In this document: one piece after another, positions 16,342 to 25,184 of the stretch
How the letters are laid out: each line of letters opens with the position of its first letter
Position numbering within the stretch: position 1 is the stretch's first letter
Assembly: GCA_902793405.1 (NCBI GenBank)
Contig: CADBDH010000011.1
Span: forward strand, 62,001 to 126,000
From: an uncultured Bacteroidales bacterium
Lineage (GTDB): Bacteria; Bacteroidota; Bacteroidia; Bacteroidales; Muribaculaceae
Direction: 5' to 3'
Length of the DNA: 64,000 bases
Notes under the pieces: generated by a model
Databases searched by the model: none
What the model saw: the letters and a program-made list of their open reading frames with translations, nothing else
Told to the model about the DNA's origin: nothing
Made by a program: the position numbers and the translations under genes

Positions 16342-19071
16342 ATGCAAATTATTAGAAATATCATACTATTCCTATCGGTTCTGACCGTACAATTGGCTGA
16401 TGCTCAAGTGTTCATCAGCGGCACTGTGCTGGATGCCGAGACACTGGAGCCCATTATCGGTGCTACCATCGCCAACGCGAAATCGGGTAAAGCCCTCACC
16501 GTCACTCAAGCCGACGGTACATTCAGCATACCTAAAAATAGTGAGGTCCAATTGAAAATCTCCTCCATCGGCTATAAGACGCTAGTTACCGTCCCCACTC
16601 CAGACGGCCGTTACCTGTTGCATGCCGAGGTGAGTCAGCTGGGTGAAGTAGTCGTGACAGCCCAGGAAAACCGTGGACTGACCACATCTTCCAAAATCGA
16701 GAAGCATGCGATGGAGCATCTGCAACCGTCGAGTTTTGCCGACCTGTTGGAGCTGATACCCGGTGGCCGCAGCATCGATCCGTCGCTGAGCACGCCCAAC
16801 AATATCCACATCCGTGAAATCTCCACAGGCAACAGCAACTATGCCACCTCGTCGTTGGGCACCAGCTTCATCATCGACGGTGCCCCCGTCTCGACCAATG
16901 CCAACATGCAATACCTTGCCGGTGCATGGGACGATATGGCCACCAGCCGCGACAATACCAACGCCGGTGTGGATATGCGTGGAATCTCGACCGATGATAT
17001 CGAGAGTGTCGAGATTGTGCGTGGTATCCCCTCGGTAGAGTATGGCGACCTGACCAGCGGATTGGTCAAAATCGAACGCCGTCGTGGCGGACACGATATG
17101 AAATTCCGCCTGAAGGCCGATATGGGTTCCAAACTGCTGTATGCCGCCAAGGATTTTGAATGGGAAAAACGGCACTTGACCCTTAATGTGAGCGCCGACT
17201 ATCTGGATGCTAAGGCCGACCCCCGCAACAAGTTAGAGAACTACAAACGAGTGACTTTTTCCACCCGATTGCACAAGCGCTGGGAAAAAGAGGATTATCA
17301 ACTGGCCTTTACTTCCAATCTTGATTTCTCCAGGTCGCTTGACAATGACAAAGAAGATGTCGACCAGACCTACAGTGCCGAAGATTCCTATAAGTCGAGT
17401 TACAACCGCTATGCCTTGCTGACTGCGTTACAGTTCAAGATGAAACGTCCATCATGGCTCAAGTCGGTTGACCTGACCTTCTCGTCATCGATCGAAAAAG
17501 ACCTGATAGAGCGCACTAGGCTGGTGCAACTGTCGCGTATGACCGTCGCTCCCTTGTCGAAGGAAGAAGGTGAGAACGATGCCTATATCCTGCCCTTCAG
17601 ATATCTCGGCCACCACAAGGTCGAAGGAAAGCCTGTGAATGCCTATGTCAAGGTGAATGCCCGCCTGCAGATTCCCAATAACACCGTGTCGAACACACTG
17701 CTGCTGGGTGTCGACTGGAACTTGGATAAAAACCTGGGCCGCGGACAAGTGTTCGACCCTCACACCCCTGTCTATACCGGTATCTCGTCGCGCGCACGTT
17801 CCCTTAAGGAGATTCCTGCCAACCATCGCCTGTCGGCCTATGCCGAGGAAAACATCAAGTGGCCCACCCCTGCAGGCACCTTCGAAGTGTCGGCCGGCAT
17901 CCGTGCCACCAATATGCTGAACATTGATAAGGCTTATACCATGAACGGCAAAATCTATCTGGATCCGCGTGCCAATGTGGGCTATTCCCTGCCACGGTTG
18001 TCGGTGCTGGGCAAACCCCTGTTCGTTCGCATCGCTGCAGGTATCGGCCAGCATACCAAGATGCCCACCATGGAGCAGCTATTCCCTGACCTGCTGTATA
18101 TCGACTTTATCCAGTTGAACTACTATCACGACAATCCTGATTATCGTCGCATCAACCTGATGACCTATATCGTGAACCCGCGCAATCTGGCATTGGAGCC
18201 GGCCCGTAATCTCAAAAAAGAGTTGTCGCTCGATGTCAATATCGAGGGTAACAGGCTGTCCATTAACGCCTTCCGCGAGAAGATGACATCCGGATTCCGC
18301 ATGCAGTCATATTACCAGAGCTACCAATACAAGCAATATGACGCCAGTGGCATCGATGCTGCCACGTTGACCTCACAGCCAGCGTTAGAGTCCCTACCCT
18401 ACACGGTCATCAACGAACTGGCTGGCTACGGCAATTACACCAACGGCAGCATGACATTGAAGGAAGGCGTCGAATACACCATCGAGACCAAGCGCTTTCC
18501 CGTCGTGCTGACCCGCCTGACCATCAACGGAGCTTACTTCCGCACGACCTATAACAACTCGATTGTTGAATCCTACCGCCCCAGCCAGGTCATTGACAAT
18601 CGCCAAATCCAGTATGTGGGCCTGTATGCCGACGATGACGGTTCGGTGAGGGAGTCGTTCAACACCAATTTCACCCTTGATACCGACATTCCCCGGCTGA
18701 AGCTAGGCTTCTCGCTGTCGGCGCAATGTCTGTGGTTTACCACTTCGCAGCGTAAAGAGGTGAGCAACTATCCCGTCCAGTACATTGCCCCTGATGGCAC
18801 TGTGCACGATTGGCAGGCCAGCGATGCCGACGACATGTATTTGCGCTGGCTCGTCAGGGACTACTCGGCCTCGTTGTTTGAGAAAAACCGCGTACCCTTT
18901 GCCATGAACGTGAACATGAAGGTGACCAAGAAACTCTTTGATGACCGCATGAACGTTGCCATGTTCTGCAACAAATTGTGGGACTACACACCCGACTATG
19001 ACAGCCGCGGAACCACCATCCGCCGTCATGTGACCCCGTATTTCGGATTAGAAATGAACATCAAGATATGA
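16342..19071 (+). CDS. TonB-dependent outer-membrane receptor
   Basis: A 909-residue receptor for energised import across the outer membrane. After the signal peptide (ending LADAQ) comes a carboxypeptidase-regulatory-like domain (residues 25-100: ISGTVLDAETLEPIIGATI). The plug domain follows (LGEVVVTAQENRG; IREISTG; SVEIVRGIPSVEYGDLTSG), then a 22-stranded type barrel to the end. It is not accompanied by a SusD partner, so it is not a classical glycan SusCD pair. It heads a five-gene operon ending in a secreted M16 protease, pointing toward a peptide or protein ligand. The start at 16342 places the ATG directly before the signal peptide. Its stop overlaps the next ATG. Confidence 0.93.
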   Translation: MQIIRNIILFLSVLTVQLADAQVFISGTVLDAETLEPIIGATIANAKSGKALTVTQADGTFSIPKNSEVQLKISSIGYKTLVTVPTPDGRYLLHAEVSQLGEVVVTAQENRGLTTSSKIEKHAMEHLQPSSFADLLELIPGGRSIDPSLSTPNNIHIREISTGNSNYATSSLGTSFIIDGAPVSTNANMQYLAGAWDDMATSRDNTNAGVDMRGISTDDIESVEIVRGIPSVEYGDLTSGLVKIERRRGGHDMKFRLKADMGSKLLYAAKDFEWEKRHLTLNVSADYLDAKADPRNKLENYKRVTFSTRLHKRWEKEDYQLAFTSNLDFSRSLDNDKEDVDQTYSAEDSYKSSYNRYALLTALQFKMKRPSWLKSVDLTFSSSIEKDLIERTRLVQLSRMTVAPLSKEEGENDAYILPFRYLGHHKVEGKPVNAYVKVNARLQIPNNTVSNTLLLGVDWNLDKNLGRGQVFDPHTPVYTGISSRARSLKEIPANHRLSAYAEENIKWPTPAGTFEVSAGIRATNMLNIDKAYTMNGKIYLDPRANVGYSLPRLSVLGKPLFVRIAAGIGQHTKMPTMEQLFPDLLYIDFIQLNYYHDNPDYRRINLMTYIVNPRNLALEPARNLKKELSLDVNIEGNRLSINAFREKMTSGFRMQSYYQSYQYKQYDASGIDAATLTSQPALESLPYTVINELAGYGNYTNGSMTLKEGVEYTIETKRFPVVLTRLTINGAYFRTTYNNSIVESYRPSQVIDNRQIQYVGLYADDDGSVRESFNTNFTLDTDIPRLKLGFSLSAQCLWFTTSQRKEVSNYPVQYIAPDGTVHDWQASDADDMYLRWLVRDYSASLFEKNRVPFAMNVNMKVTKKLFDDRMNVAMFCNKLWDYTPDYDSRGTTIRRHVTPYFGLEMNIKI

Positions 19072-19451
19072 AACACCACATTCTATATTTCACCCTAATT
19101 GTGCTGGTACTGACAGCGGCCGCTTGTGCTCCGGTAGAAGATGACATCTTCACTACCGCGCGAGTCACCGTCGCAGCCGGCGATGAAACCGTTATCACGC
19201 GCGTTCAGGCACAGGCCAAACTGACCAACGTGAACACGCGCCAGGTGCTGTCGAGTGCCGATTTTGAGGGACCCAGTGTGACCGTCGAACTGCTGCGTGG
19301 GGCCTATCAGATCAACATCGAGGGTGTCGTGACCTGCCAGCAGGCAGATGGCCAGACACGCATGCGCCAATTCCGTTGCCAAAGCGATTATGCCGAGTTT
19401 GTCCGCGATGGCGTCAATGACATCACGCTCAACATCATATTCCTCGACTGA
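19068..19451 (+). CDS. Small lipoprotein of the receptor/M16 operon
   Basis: A 127-residue lipoprotein: signal peptide and lipobox TAAAC place the acylated cysteine at residue 20. The mature part looks like a single beta-sandwich domain (AQAKLTNVNTRQVL; VTVELLRGAYQINIEG). It resembles the N-terminal domain of the DUF4876 lipoprotein two genes downstream, which has ATLTNVQTKQA and LEAGTYNVTVNG in the same order. Function unknown. It starts inside the receptor stop codon (ATGA), so the two are translationally coupled and probably act together at the outer membrane. Confidence 0.85.
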   Translation: MKHHILYFTLIVLVLTAAACAPVEDDIFTTARVTVAAGDETVITRVQAQAKLTNVNTRQVLSSADFEGPSVTVELLRGAYQINIEGVVTCQQADGQTRMRQFRCQSDYAEFVRDGVNDITLNIIFLD

Positions 19452-19452
19452 C

Positions 19453-20955
19453 ATGAAACGCCTATACTTATTCATCATCATCTTCATGACCTTCAAGATT
19501 GGGGCGACGGCCTCCAATGCCGATTCGGCACTGGTTGAGCACACGTCAATAGACCAGTTGACCATGCTTGAAGCGATGCGCAATCCCGCCTTGCATGGCT
19601 CGGGTTACCGCACTCCTTTCTCGCAACTGTCGTTGGGCATCGACCTACTGCGCCAGTCTCAGGCTTTCGTGTTGGAAAAAGGAACCGGTTATACCCTGCC
19701 CTACATCAAGGTAGATACCTATCATCACTTGAATGACCGTTCTGCCGTTTGGGGCAGCGCTTCCTATATGACGGGCAAGCAGCACAACGTCAAGTGGAAC
19801 TCCACGAGCGACTATGACCTGCTGGAGCCGTATGTGCTTGCTGACACGGCCGGCGGAGACACGCACCGTGAGCGATATGCCATTTCGGGCGGATATGCCA
19901 CGCACATCGCCCGATGGCAGCTCGGTGCCGAGATGCTGGTGCGAGCCGAACAGGAATACCGTGACCGTGACCCGCGCATGAGGGGCATCGTCACTGACTT
20001 GACGATGCGACTGGGAGGTGGCTACGACTGCGGCAACTACCGCCTTGGTGCTGCTGTCGAAGCGAACATCTACAAGCAGACCAACAGCGTAGCCTTTTAC
20101 CGTGAAGAAGGCGTCATTCCCGAATACCAGATGACCGGATTGGGCACGGAGTACAGCCGTTTCTCGGGCGACAAACGCAGCCTCTATTACGATGGTGGCG
20201 GCCTGGCATTGCTGCTCCACCTGTCCCCCGCCGACCATAACGGCATCTATGGCGACATCTCGCTTGACGAGCACCGCTATCACCGGAAACTCGCCGAGTT
20301 CAACTCCATGCCGCTTACCGACCTGTATGATGAGCATGTGGGCGGCACTATTGGCTGGAAACGTCAGACTGCCAGCAATCGCAAGATGGCTAGCTGGGCC
20401 CACGTTGACTACACTCGCCGCACGGGCAATGAGCACGTGGGCGGCACCTCCGATGCCCGCTATTTTCCCGTGATTGCCTGCTTGACGATGTACAAGCAGC
20501 ACTTGTTCGATGCCCACACGGGCTTCCTGTACGGCAAGGGCAAATGGTCGGCCATGTTGAAGGCCGGTTACAGATCAAGCAACGAAAAGTATGTCTATCC
20601 CCGTAGGCAAATGGACTTCAGTCATGTCTATGGCGGGCTCCTGGGGCAGTGTTTCCTGCGACCGTCCGGCAAACTGCTGTTGACGATGGATGCCCACGCA
20701 TCACTATATTTCAAGACGGATGACAAACTCTCTTTGCCTGTTGCCAACATGAGCACCCCGTTCATCCAGTTGATGCAGCACAAGCACGAATATGCTTCGG
20801 CCAATTACACTGACCTCGGGGCTAAAGTGCGTGCTGATCTGGCTTGGAAACAATCCCGTTATGGCCTGTTTGCCGAAGCGGGATGCTCCGTGACCCTCTG
20901 CTCCACACGAGAGCATGCGACACTGATACACGGTTCTGTCGGAATCACATTTTAA
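19453..20955 (+). CDS. DUF6850-like outer-membrane beta-barrel protein
   Basis: A 500-residue protein with an N-terminal signal sequence (MKRLYLFIIIFMTFKIGATA). Many amphipathic strands with aromatic ends follow (KGTGYTLPYIKVDTYHHL; AMLKAGYRSSNEKYVYP), and the last residues are HGSVGITF, a typical barrel terminus. I connect it from memory with the DUF6850 family that sits beside DUF4876 lipoproteins in Bacteroidales. No function is established that I know of. The start at 19453 comes 1 bp after the preceding stop; upstream in-frame codons belong to the previous gene read in another frame. Confidence 0.8.
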   Translation: MKRLYLFIIIFMTFKIGATASNADSALVEHTSIDQLTMLEAMRNPALHGSGYRTPFSQLSLGIDLLRQSQAFVLEKGTGYTLPYIKVDTYHHLNDRSAVWGSASYMTGKQHNVKWNSTSDYDLLEPYVLADTAGGDTHRERYAISGGYATHIARWQLGAEMLVRAEQEYRDRDPRMRGIVTDLTMRLGGGYDCGNYRLGAAVEANIYKQTNSVAFYREEGVIPEYQMTGLGTEYSRFSGDKRSLYYDGGGLALLLHLSPADHNGIYGDISLDEHRYHRKLAEFNSMPLTDLYDEHVGGTIGWKRQTASNRKMASWAHVDYTRRTGNEHVGGTSDARYFPVIACLTMYKQHLFDAHTGFLYGKGKWSAMLKAGYRSSNEKYVYPRRQMDFSHVYGGLLGQCFLRPSGKLLLTMDAHASLYFKTDDKLSLPVANMSTPFIQLMQHKHEYASANYTDLGAKVRADLAWKQSRYGLFAEAGCSVTLCSTREHATLIHGSVGITF

Positions 20956-20992
20956 CAAACATATTCATTAAATTATTTAAAGTAAAAACGAA

Positions 20993-22231
20993 ATGAAAAA
21001 GTTATTCTTGAAAAGCATCGTCATGATGCTCACTGCAACTTTGTTTTTAACCTCTTGCTCGGGCGATGACCCCATTCCCGTAATCCCCACCGCAACGGTT
21101 ACCCTTGAAATTCCCGCCAATCTGGAGAACGCCGTTCTCTCGGGTGCCGTGGCCACATTGACCAACGTCCAGACCAAACAAGCCACTAAAGTCGAGGGCA
21201 GCAAATTTGTCAAAGAAGGCAACAACTATAAGGTGATGCTCAATAACCTTGAGGCCGGCACCTATAATGTCACGGTCAACGGCCATCTCGATTTCACCCT
21301 GAAGGGTGTTGCAGGACAAAAGGATTTTGAGGTCAGCTCAGAGAATGTGGTACTCAACGAGACAACCACTGCCCTGAAGATGACCGTTTCGACCTTCACA
21401 GCACAGGGCGGCTTCGTCATCAGCGAGATCTTCTTCACCGGTTCATCGACGGCCGACGGCAAGTCATACAGCGGCGACCAGTACATCATCATCACCAACA
21501 ACTCGGATGTCACCCTGTATGCCGACAGCATTGCTGTGCTGGAATCGGCATTCCTGACCACGACCAAGGAGGATTACACCCCCGACATCATGTCCACCCA
21601 CTTCTCGGTACAGGCTTGCTATATGATTCCCGGCACCGGCAGGAGTGTTCCTGTTGAGCCTGGTGAGAGCCTCACGCTGGCAGTCAACGCTATCGATCAC
21701 ACGGCCGAGCAACCGGGTTCCATCAACTTGACCGATGCCGACTATGAGTTCTTTGATGAGACCTCCAACCCCAACTTTACCGACCCCGACGGTACTGCGC
21801 CCAATCTGGACAAGTGGTACTGCTACACTGCTACCATCTACCAGTTCCACAGCCGCGGTTTCAACTCGATGGCCATTGCCAAGATGCAGACCAGCAAGGA
21901 GGATTGGCTGGAGAACTATGTGTATGACGCCACCTATCTGTTCGTGTTCGGCGATTTCTCGAGGGAGATGACCAAGAGTGGCATCTACAAGGTGCCCAAC
22001 GCGTGGATTCTTGACGGTGTAAACCTGAGTGTGGAGTCGGTACGCGAGTGGAACGTGCTTGATGCCTCGATTGACGCCGGTTGGACCTATTGCGGCAAGG
22101 TGGATCGCGACGAGACCCGCTTCAACAAGTCGGTTATCCGCAAGCAGGATGCCAGTGGCAAGTATATCGACACCAACAACTCGACCAATGACTTCACTCC
22201 CGAAGCACCCGCTTCGCTGTTCAACAAGTAA
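20993..22231 (+). CDS. DUF4876-type lipoprotein
   Basis: A 412-residue lipoprotein (lipobox LTSC, Cys near residue 21). After an acidic linker comes a transthyretin- or carboxypeptidase-regulatory-like beta domain (residues 35-125). A larger domain follows, beginning GGFVISEIFFTGSS and continuing DQYIIITNNSDVTLYADSI, reminiscent of lamin-tail-like surface domains. I assign DUF4876 from memory of such proteins beside receptors and M16 proteases in Bacteroides. Likely exposed on the outer membrane as an accessory to the receptor encoded upstream; that is inference. Confidence 0.8.
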   Translation: MKKLFLKSIVMMLTATLFLTSCSGDDPIPVIPTATVTLEIPANLENAVLSGAVATLTNVQTKQATKVEGSKFVKEGNNYKVMLNNLEAGTYNVTVNGHLDFTLKGVAGQKDFEVSSENVVLNETTTALKMTVSTFTAQGGFVISEIFFTGSSTADGKSYSGDQYIIITNNSDVTLYADSIAVLESAFLTTTKEDYTPDIMSTHFSVQACYMIPGTGRSVPVEPGESLTLAVNAIDHTAEQPGSINLTDADYEFFDETSNPNFTDPDGTAPNLDKWYCYTATIYQFHSRGFNSMAIAKMQTSKEDWLENYVYDATYLFVFGDFSREMTKSGIYKVPNAWILDGVNLSVESVREWNVLDASIDAGWTYCGKVDRDETRFNKSVIRKQDASGKYIDTNNSTNDFTPEAPASLFNK

Positions 22232-22236
22232 GATTG

Positions 22237-25044
22237 ATGAAACGTAACATTTTATCACTTATTATACTGGTGCTGCTGCCCTTGTGGGTGGCAGCCCAGT
22301 TGCCTCAGGATCCAAGTGTGCGCAAGGGTACCCTGAAGAACGGAATGACCTACTACATCCGTCACAATGCCAAAGAAGCAGGTCTCGCCGATTTCTACAT
22401 CGCCCAGCGTGTAGGCTCAATCCTTGAGGAGCCCCGCCAGCGCGGTCTGGCACATTTCCTGGAGCACATGGCCTTTAACGGCACCAAGAACTTCGCTGGC
22501 AAGAACGGCAAGCCGGGCATCGTGCCCTGGTGCGAGAGCATCGGTGTGAAATTCGGCGCCAACCTCAATGCCTATACCTCGGTTGACCAGACCGTTTATC
22601 ACATCGGTTCGGCTCCCCTCGTCCGTGAGGGAATCATCGACTCCTGCCTGCTCGTGCTGCATGACTGGAGCCACTACCTGTTGCTTGAAGACGAGGAAAT
22701 CGACAAGGAGCGCGGCGTCATCCATGAGGAATGGCGCACTCGCCGTGCCGGAATGGCCGTGCAACGCATGCAAGAGGACGTGTTGCCCATTATCTACAAG
22801 GGTACAAAATATGAGGACTGCATGCCCATCGGCTCGATGGACATCGTTGACAACTTCCCCTATCAGGACCTGCGCGACTATTACCAGAAGTGGTATCGCC
22901 CCGACCTGCAAGCCATCGTAGTGGTGGGTGACATCGACGTTGACAAGATGGAAAAGAAAATCAAGAAGATTTTCTCGCCCATTCCCATGCCCAAGAAAGC
23001 GGCCGAGCGCATCTATTATCCCGTTGATGACAACGACAAGATGATTGTCGCCATCGAGAAGGACGCCGAGCAGCCCATCGTGCTCTGCCACCTGTACCAG
23101 AAACGGGATGCTACGCCCGACAACGAGAAGGACAGTGAGGCCTACCTGCGCGGCAGCTATATCGACGACCTCATCAGCACCATGCTCAATGACCGTTACG
23201 CCGAACTGCGCCAGCAACCCGGCTCGCCCATCCAGAGCGCCACGGGGCGCGCGTCCACATTCTTCATCAGCCGCACCAAGGAAGCCTTTGCCTTGAGCAT
23301 CAGCTGCAAGCAGGACAACATCCTGGGCGGCATTATCGCTGCCGTAGGCGTGGCCGAGCAGGCCCGCCAGCACGGCTTTACCCAGAGCGAACTGGACCGT
23401 GCCAAGAAACTTTTCCTCAATGCCGCCGAGCGCCGCTACAACATGCGCGACGATTACCGCAATTCCCACTACGTCAACTCATGCGTGAGCCACTTCCTGG
23501 CCGGTGAACCGCTGGTGTCGGTGGAATATGAGTTGGAAAACACCCGCAAACTTGACCATGAGGTTACGATTGAAGAAGTCAACAACGCCGTCAAGGAACT
23601 GATTACCGACCAGAATCAGGTTGTGGTCATGTATGCTCCCGACAAGGACGAGGTCATTCTTCCCGACGAGGGTCAGATTGAGCAGGTTATCGTGGCTGCC
23701 CAGCGCCTCTCTTATGCACCCTATACCGAGCAGGTGCTGAGCGACCAGCTGATTGGCCAACTCCCTCAGCCCGGCACCATCGTCAGCGAGCAGCCCTATC
23801 GCCACGGCTTCACCGAGTACACGCTGTCCAACGGCATGAAGGTGTATGCCCGCAAGACCGATTTCAGCGCCGACGCCGTTTCACTGGAGATCAAGGGAGA
23901 AGGCGGCACTTCGCTCTATGGCGACGAAGACATTCCCAATTTCAACATCCTTTCCAGCAGTGTGACCGAGGCTGGTGTGGGCGACTATGACGTCCTCACC
24001 CTGCGCAAGATGCTCACCGGCAAATCGGTGCGCGTGAGCCCGTCGGTGGGCTCCGAGGGTCAGAGCATCAACGGCGGTTCGTCGGTCAAGGACATGAAGA
24101 CCATGTTTGAATTGGCTTACCTGTACTTTACCTCGCCACGGCGTGATACCACGGCATTCAACGAGTTCATCAGCCGCAACCGCGCTTTCCTGACCAACCG
24201 CAATGCGTCGCCCAAGGTGGATTACAACGACTCAATCCGGGCCATCCTGTACAACCACCATCCGCGCACCGAACCGATGGTGCAGTCCACACTCGACCGC
24301 GTGAACTATGACCGCATCCTGGACATCTATCGGGAGAGCTTCAGCGACGCTTCCAATTTCAAGACGGTCATTATAGGCAACTATGACGTGAAGGAGTTGC
24401 GCGCTTTGTTATGCCAGTACCTGGCTACCTTGCCTTCGACCGGCAAGCATGCACAGACCGACTATGGCAAACTTCCGCAAATCACGGGTGGCCAGTCGGT
24501 GCACAAGTTCAGCAAGAAGATGGCGACACCGCTGGCCAACGTGAGCATCTTCTATACAGCCGACGTGCCATTTACTGCACAGAGCGACCTGGAACTGGAC
24601 TTCCTGAAGCGTTGCCTCTCTATCGCCTATACCGACTCGGTGCGTGAGGAGAAAGGCGGCACCTACGGCGTGAGCGTGGACTTTGAGCTGGCCAAGGAAG
24701 ACCGGCCCAATGCCACCTTCAAGATCTCGTACAATGCCGACCCCGACCGCTACGAGGAACTCAACCCGATTATCTACCAGCAGTTGCAGAACATTGCTGA
24801 TAACGGGCCTCTTGAATCCAGCATGTCGAAGGTCAAGCAATACTTGACCAAGCAGTATGCCCAGATGGCTATCACCAACGACTATTGGAGCTACATCATC
24901 TGGCACGAACTGGACGATGAGGTCGATTTTGATCGTGACTATTGCAAAATGGTTACTGAGATGACGGCAGGAGATGTGCAACGCATGGCACAGCGCCTGC
25001 TTGCCGCTAAACGCTGCATCGAGGTCACCATGCTCTCGGAGTAA
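22237..25044 (+). CDS. Secreted M16 (pitrilysin/insulinase) zinc protease
   Basis: The 935-residue protein has a signal peptide (ending LWVAAQ) and two M16 halves. The first carries the inverted zinc motif HFLEH (H73, E76, H77) and downstream glutamates in KERGVIHEEW. The second half (from about residue 520, YTLSNGMKVYARKTDFSADAV) is the inactive partner with the family's R/Y substrate-binding segment near EEKGGTYGVSVDF. M16 enzymes enclose and cut peptides or small unfolded proteins. It closes the operon and is probably periplasmic. The ATG at 22237 is preferred to an in-frame TTG 3 bp earlier. Confidence 0.94.
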   Translation: MKRNILSLIILVLLPLWVAAQLPQDPSVRKGTLKNGMTYYIRHNAKEAGLADFYIAQRVGSILEEPRQRGLAHFLEHMAFNGTKNFAGKNGKPGIVPWCESIGVKFGANLNAYTSVDQTVYHIGSAPLVREGIIDSCLLVLHDWSHYLLLEDEEIDKERGVIHEEWRTRRAGMAVQRMQEDVLPIIYKGTKYEDCMPIGSMDIVDNFPYQDLRDYYQKWYRPDLQAIVVVGDIDVDKMEKKIKKIFSPIPMPKKAAERIYYPVDDNDKMIVAIEKDAEQPIVLCHLYQKRDATPDNEKDSEAYLRGSYIDDLISTMLNDRYAELRQQPGSPIQSATGRASTFFISRTKEAFALSISCKQDNILGGIIAAVGVAEQARQHGFTQSELDRAKKLFLNAAERRYNMRDDYRNSHYVNSCVSHFLAGEPLVSVEYELENTRKLDHEVTIEEVNNAVKELITDQNQVVVMYAPDKDEVILPDEGQIEQVIVAAQRLSYAPYTEQVLSDQLIGQLPQPGTIVSEQPYRHGFTEYTLSNGMKVYARKTDFSADAVSLEIKGEGGTSLYGDEDIPNFNILSSSVTEAGVGDYDVLTLRKMLTGKSVRVSPSVGSEGQSINGGSSVKDMKTMFELAYLYFTSPRRDTTAFNEFISRNRAFLTNRNASPKVDYNDSIRAILYNHHPRTEPMVQSTLDRVNYDRILDIYRESFSDASNFKTVIIGNYDVKELRALLCQYLATLPSTGKHAQTDYGKLPQITGGQSVHKFSKKMATPLANVSIFYTADVPFTAQSDLELDFLKRCLSIAYTDSVREEKGGTYGVSVDFELAKEDRPNATFKISYNADPDRYEELNPIIYQQLQNIADNGPLESSMSKVKQYLTKQYAQMAITNDYWSYIIWHELDDEVDFDRDYCKMVTEMTAGDVQRMAQRLLAAKRCIEVTMLSE

Positions 25045-25068
25045 TCTCCAAATTCCCTTTATAGCCCT

Positions 25069-25103
25069 TGCCCCCAAGTGTTTTCACCTAACATTTGGGG
25101 GCA
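25069..25103 (+). terminator. Terminator of the receptor/M16 operon
   Basis: TGCCCCCAA pairs with TTGGGGGCA around a 17-nt loop, 25 bp after the M16 stop. It is followed by a short TTTG only, so it is a moderate terminator. Confidence 0.7.
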
Positions 25104-25133
25104 TTTGTCGTGATAAATACCTAAAAATGATGA

Positions 25134-25164
25134 TTGCCGGTTTGGATAGGGACTACTAATTTTG
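25134..25164 (+). promoter_or_regulatory. Promoter of the hemerythrin-LuxR regulator
   Basis: TTG at 25134-25136 and TAATTTTG at 25157-25164 with a 20-bp spacer. The ATG follows 20 bp after the box. Confidence 0.75.
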
Positions 25165-25184
25165 CTGCAACAACACGCAACACG

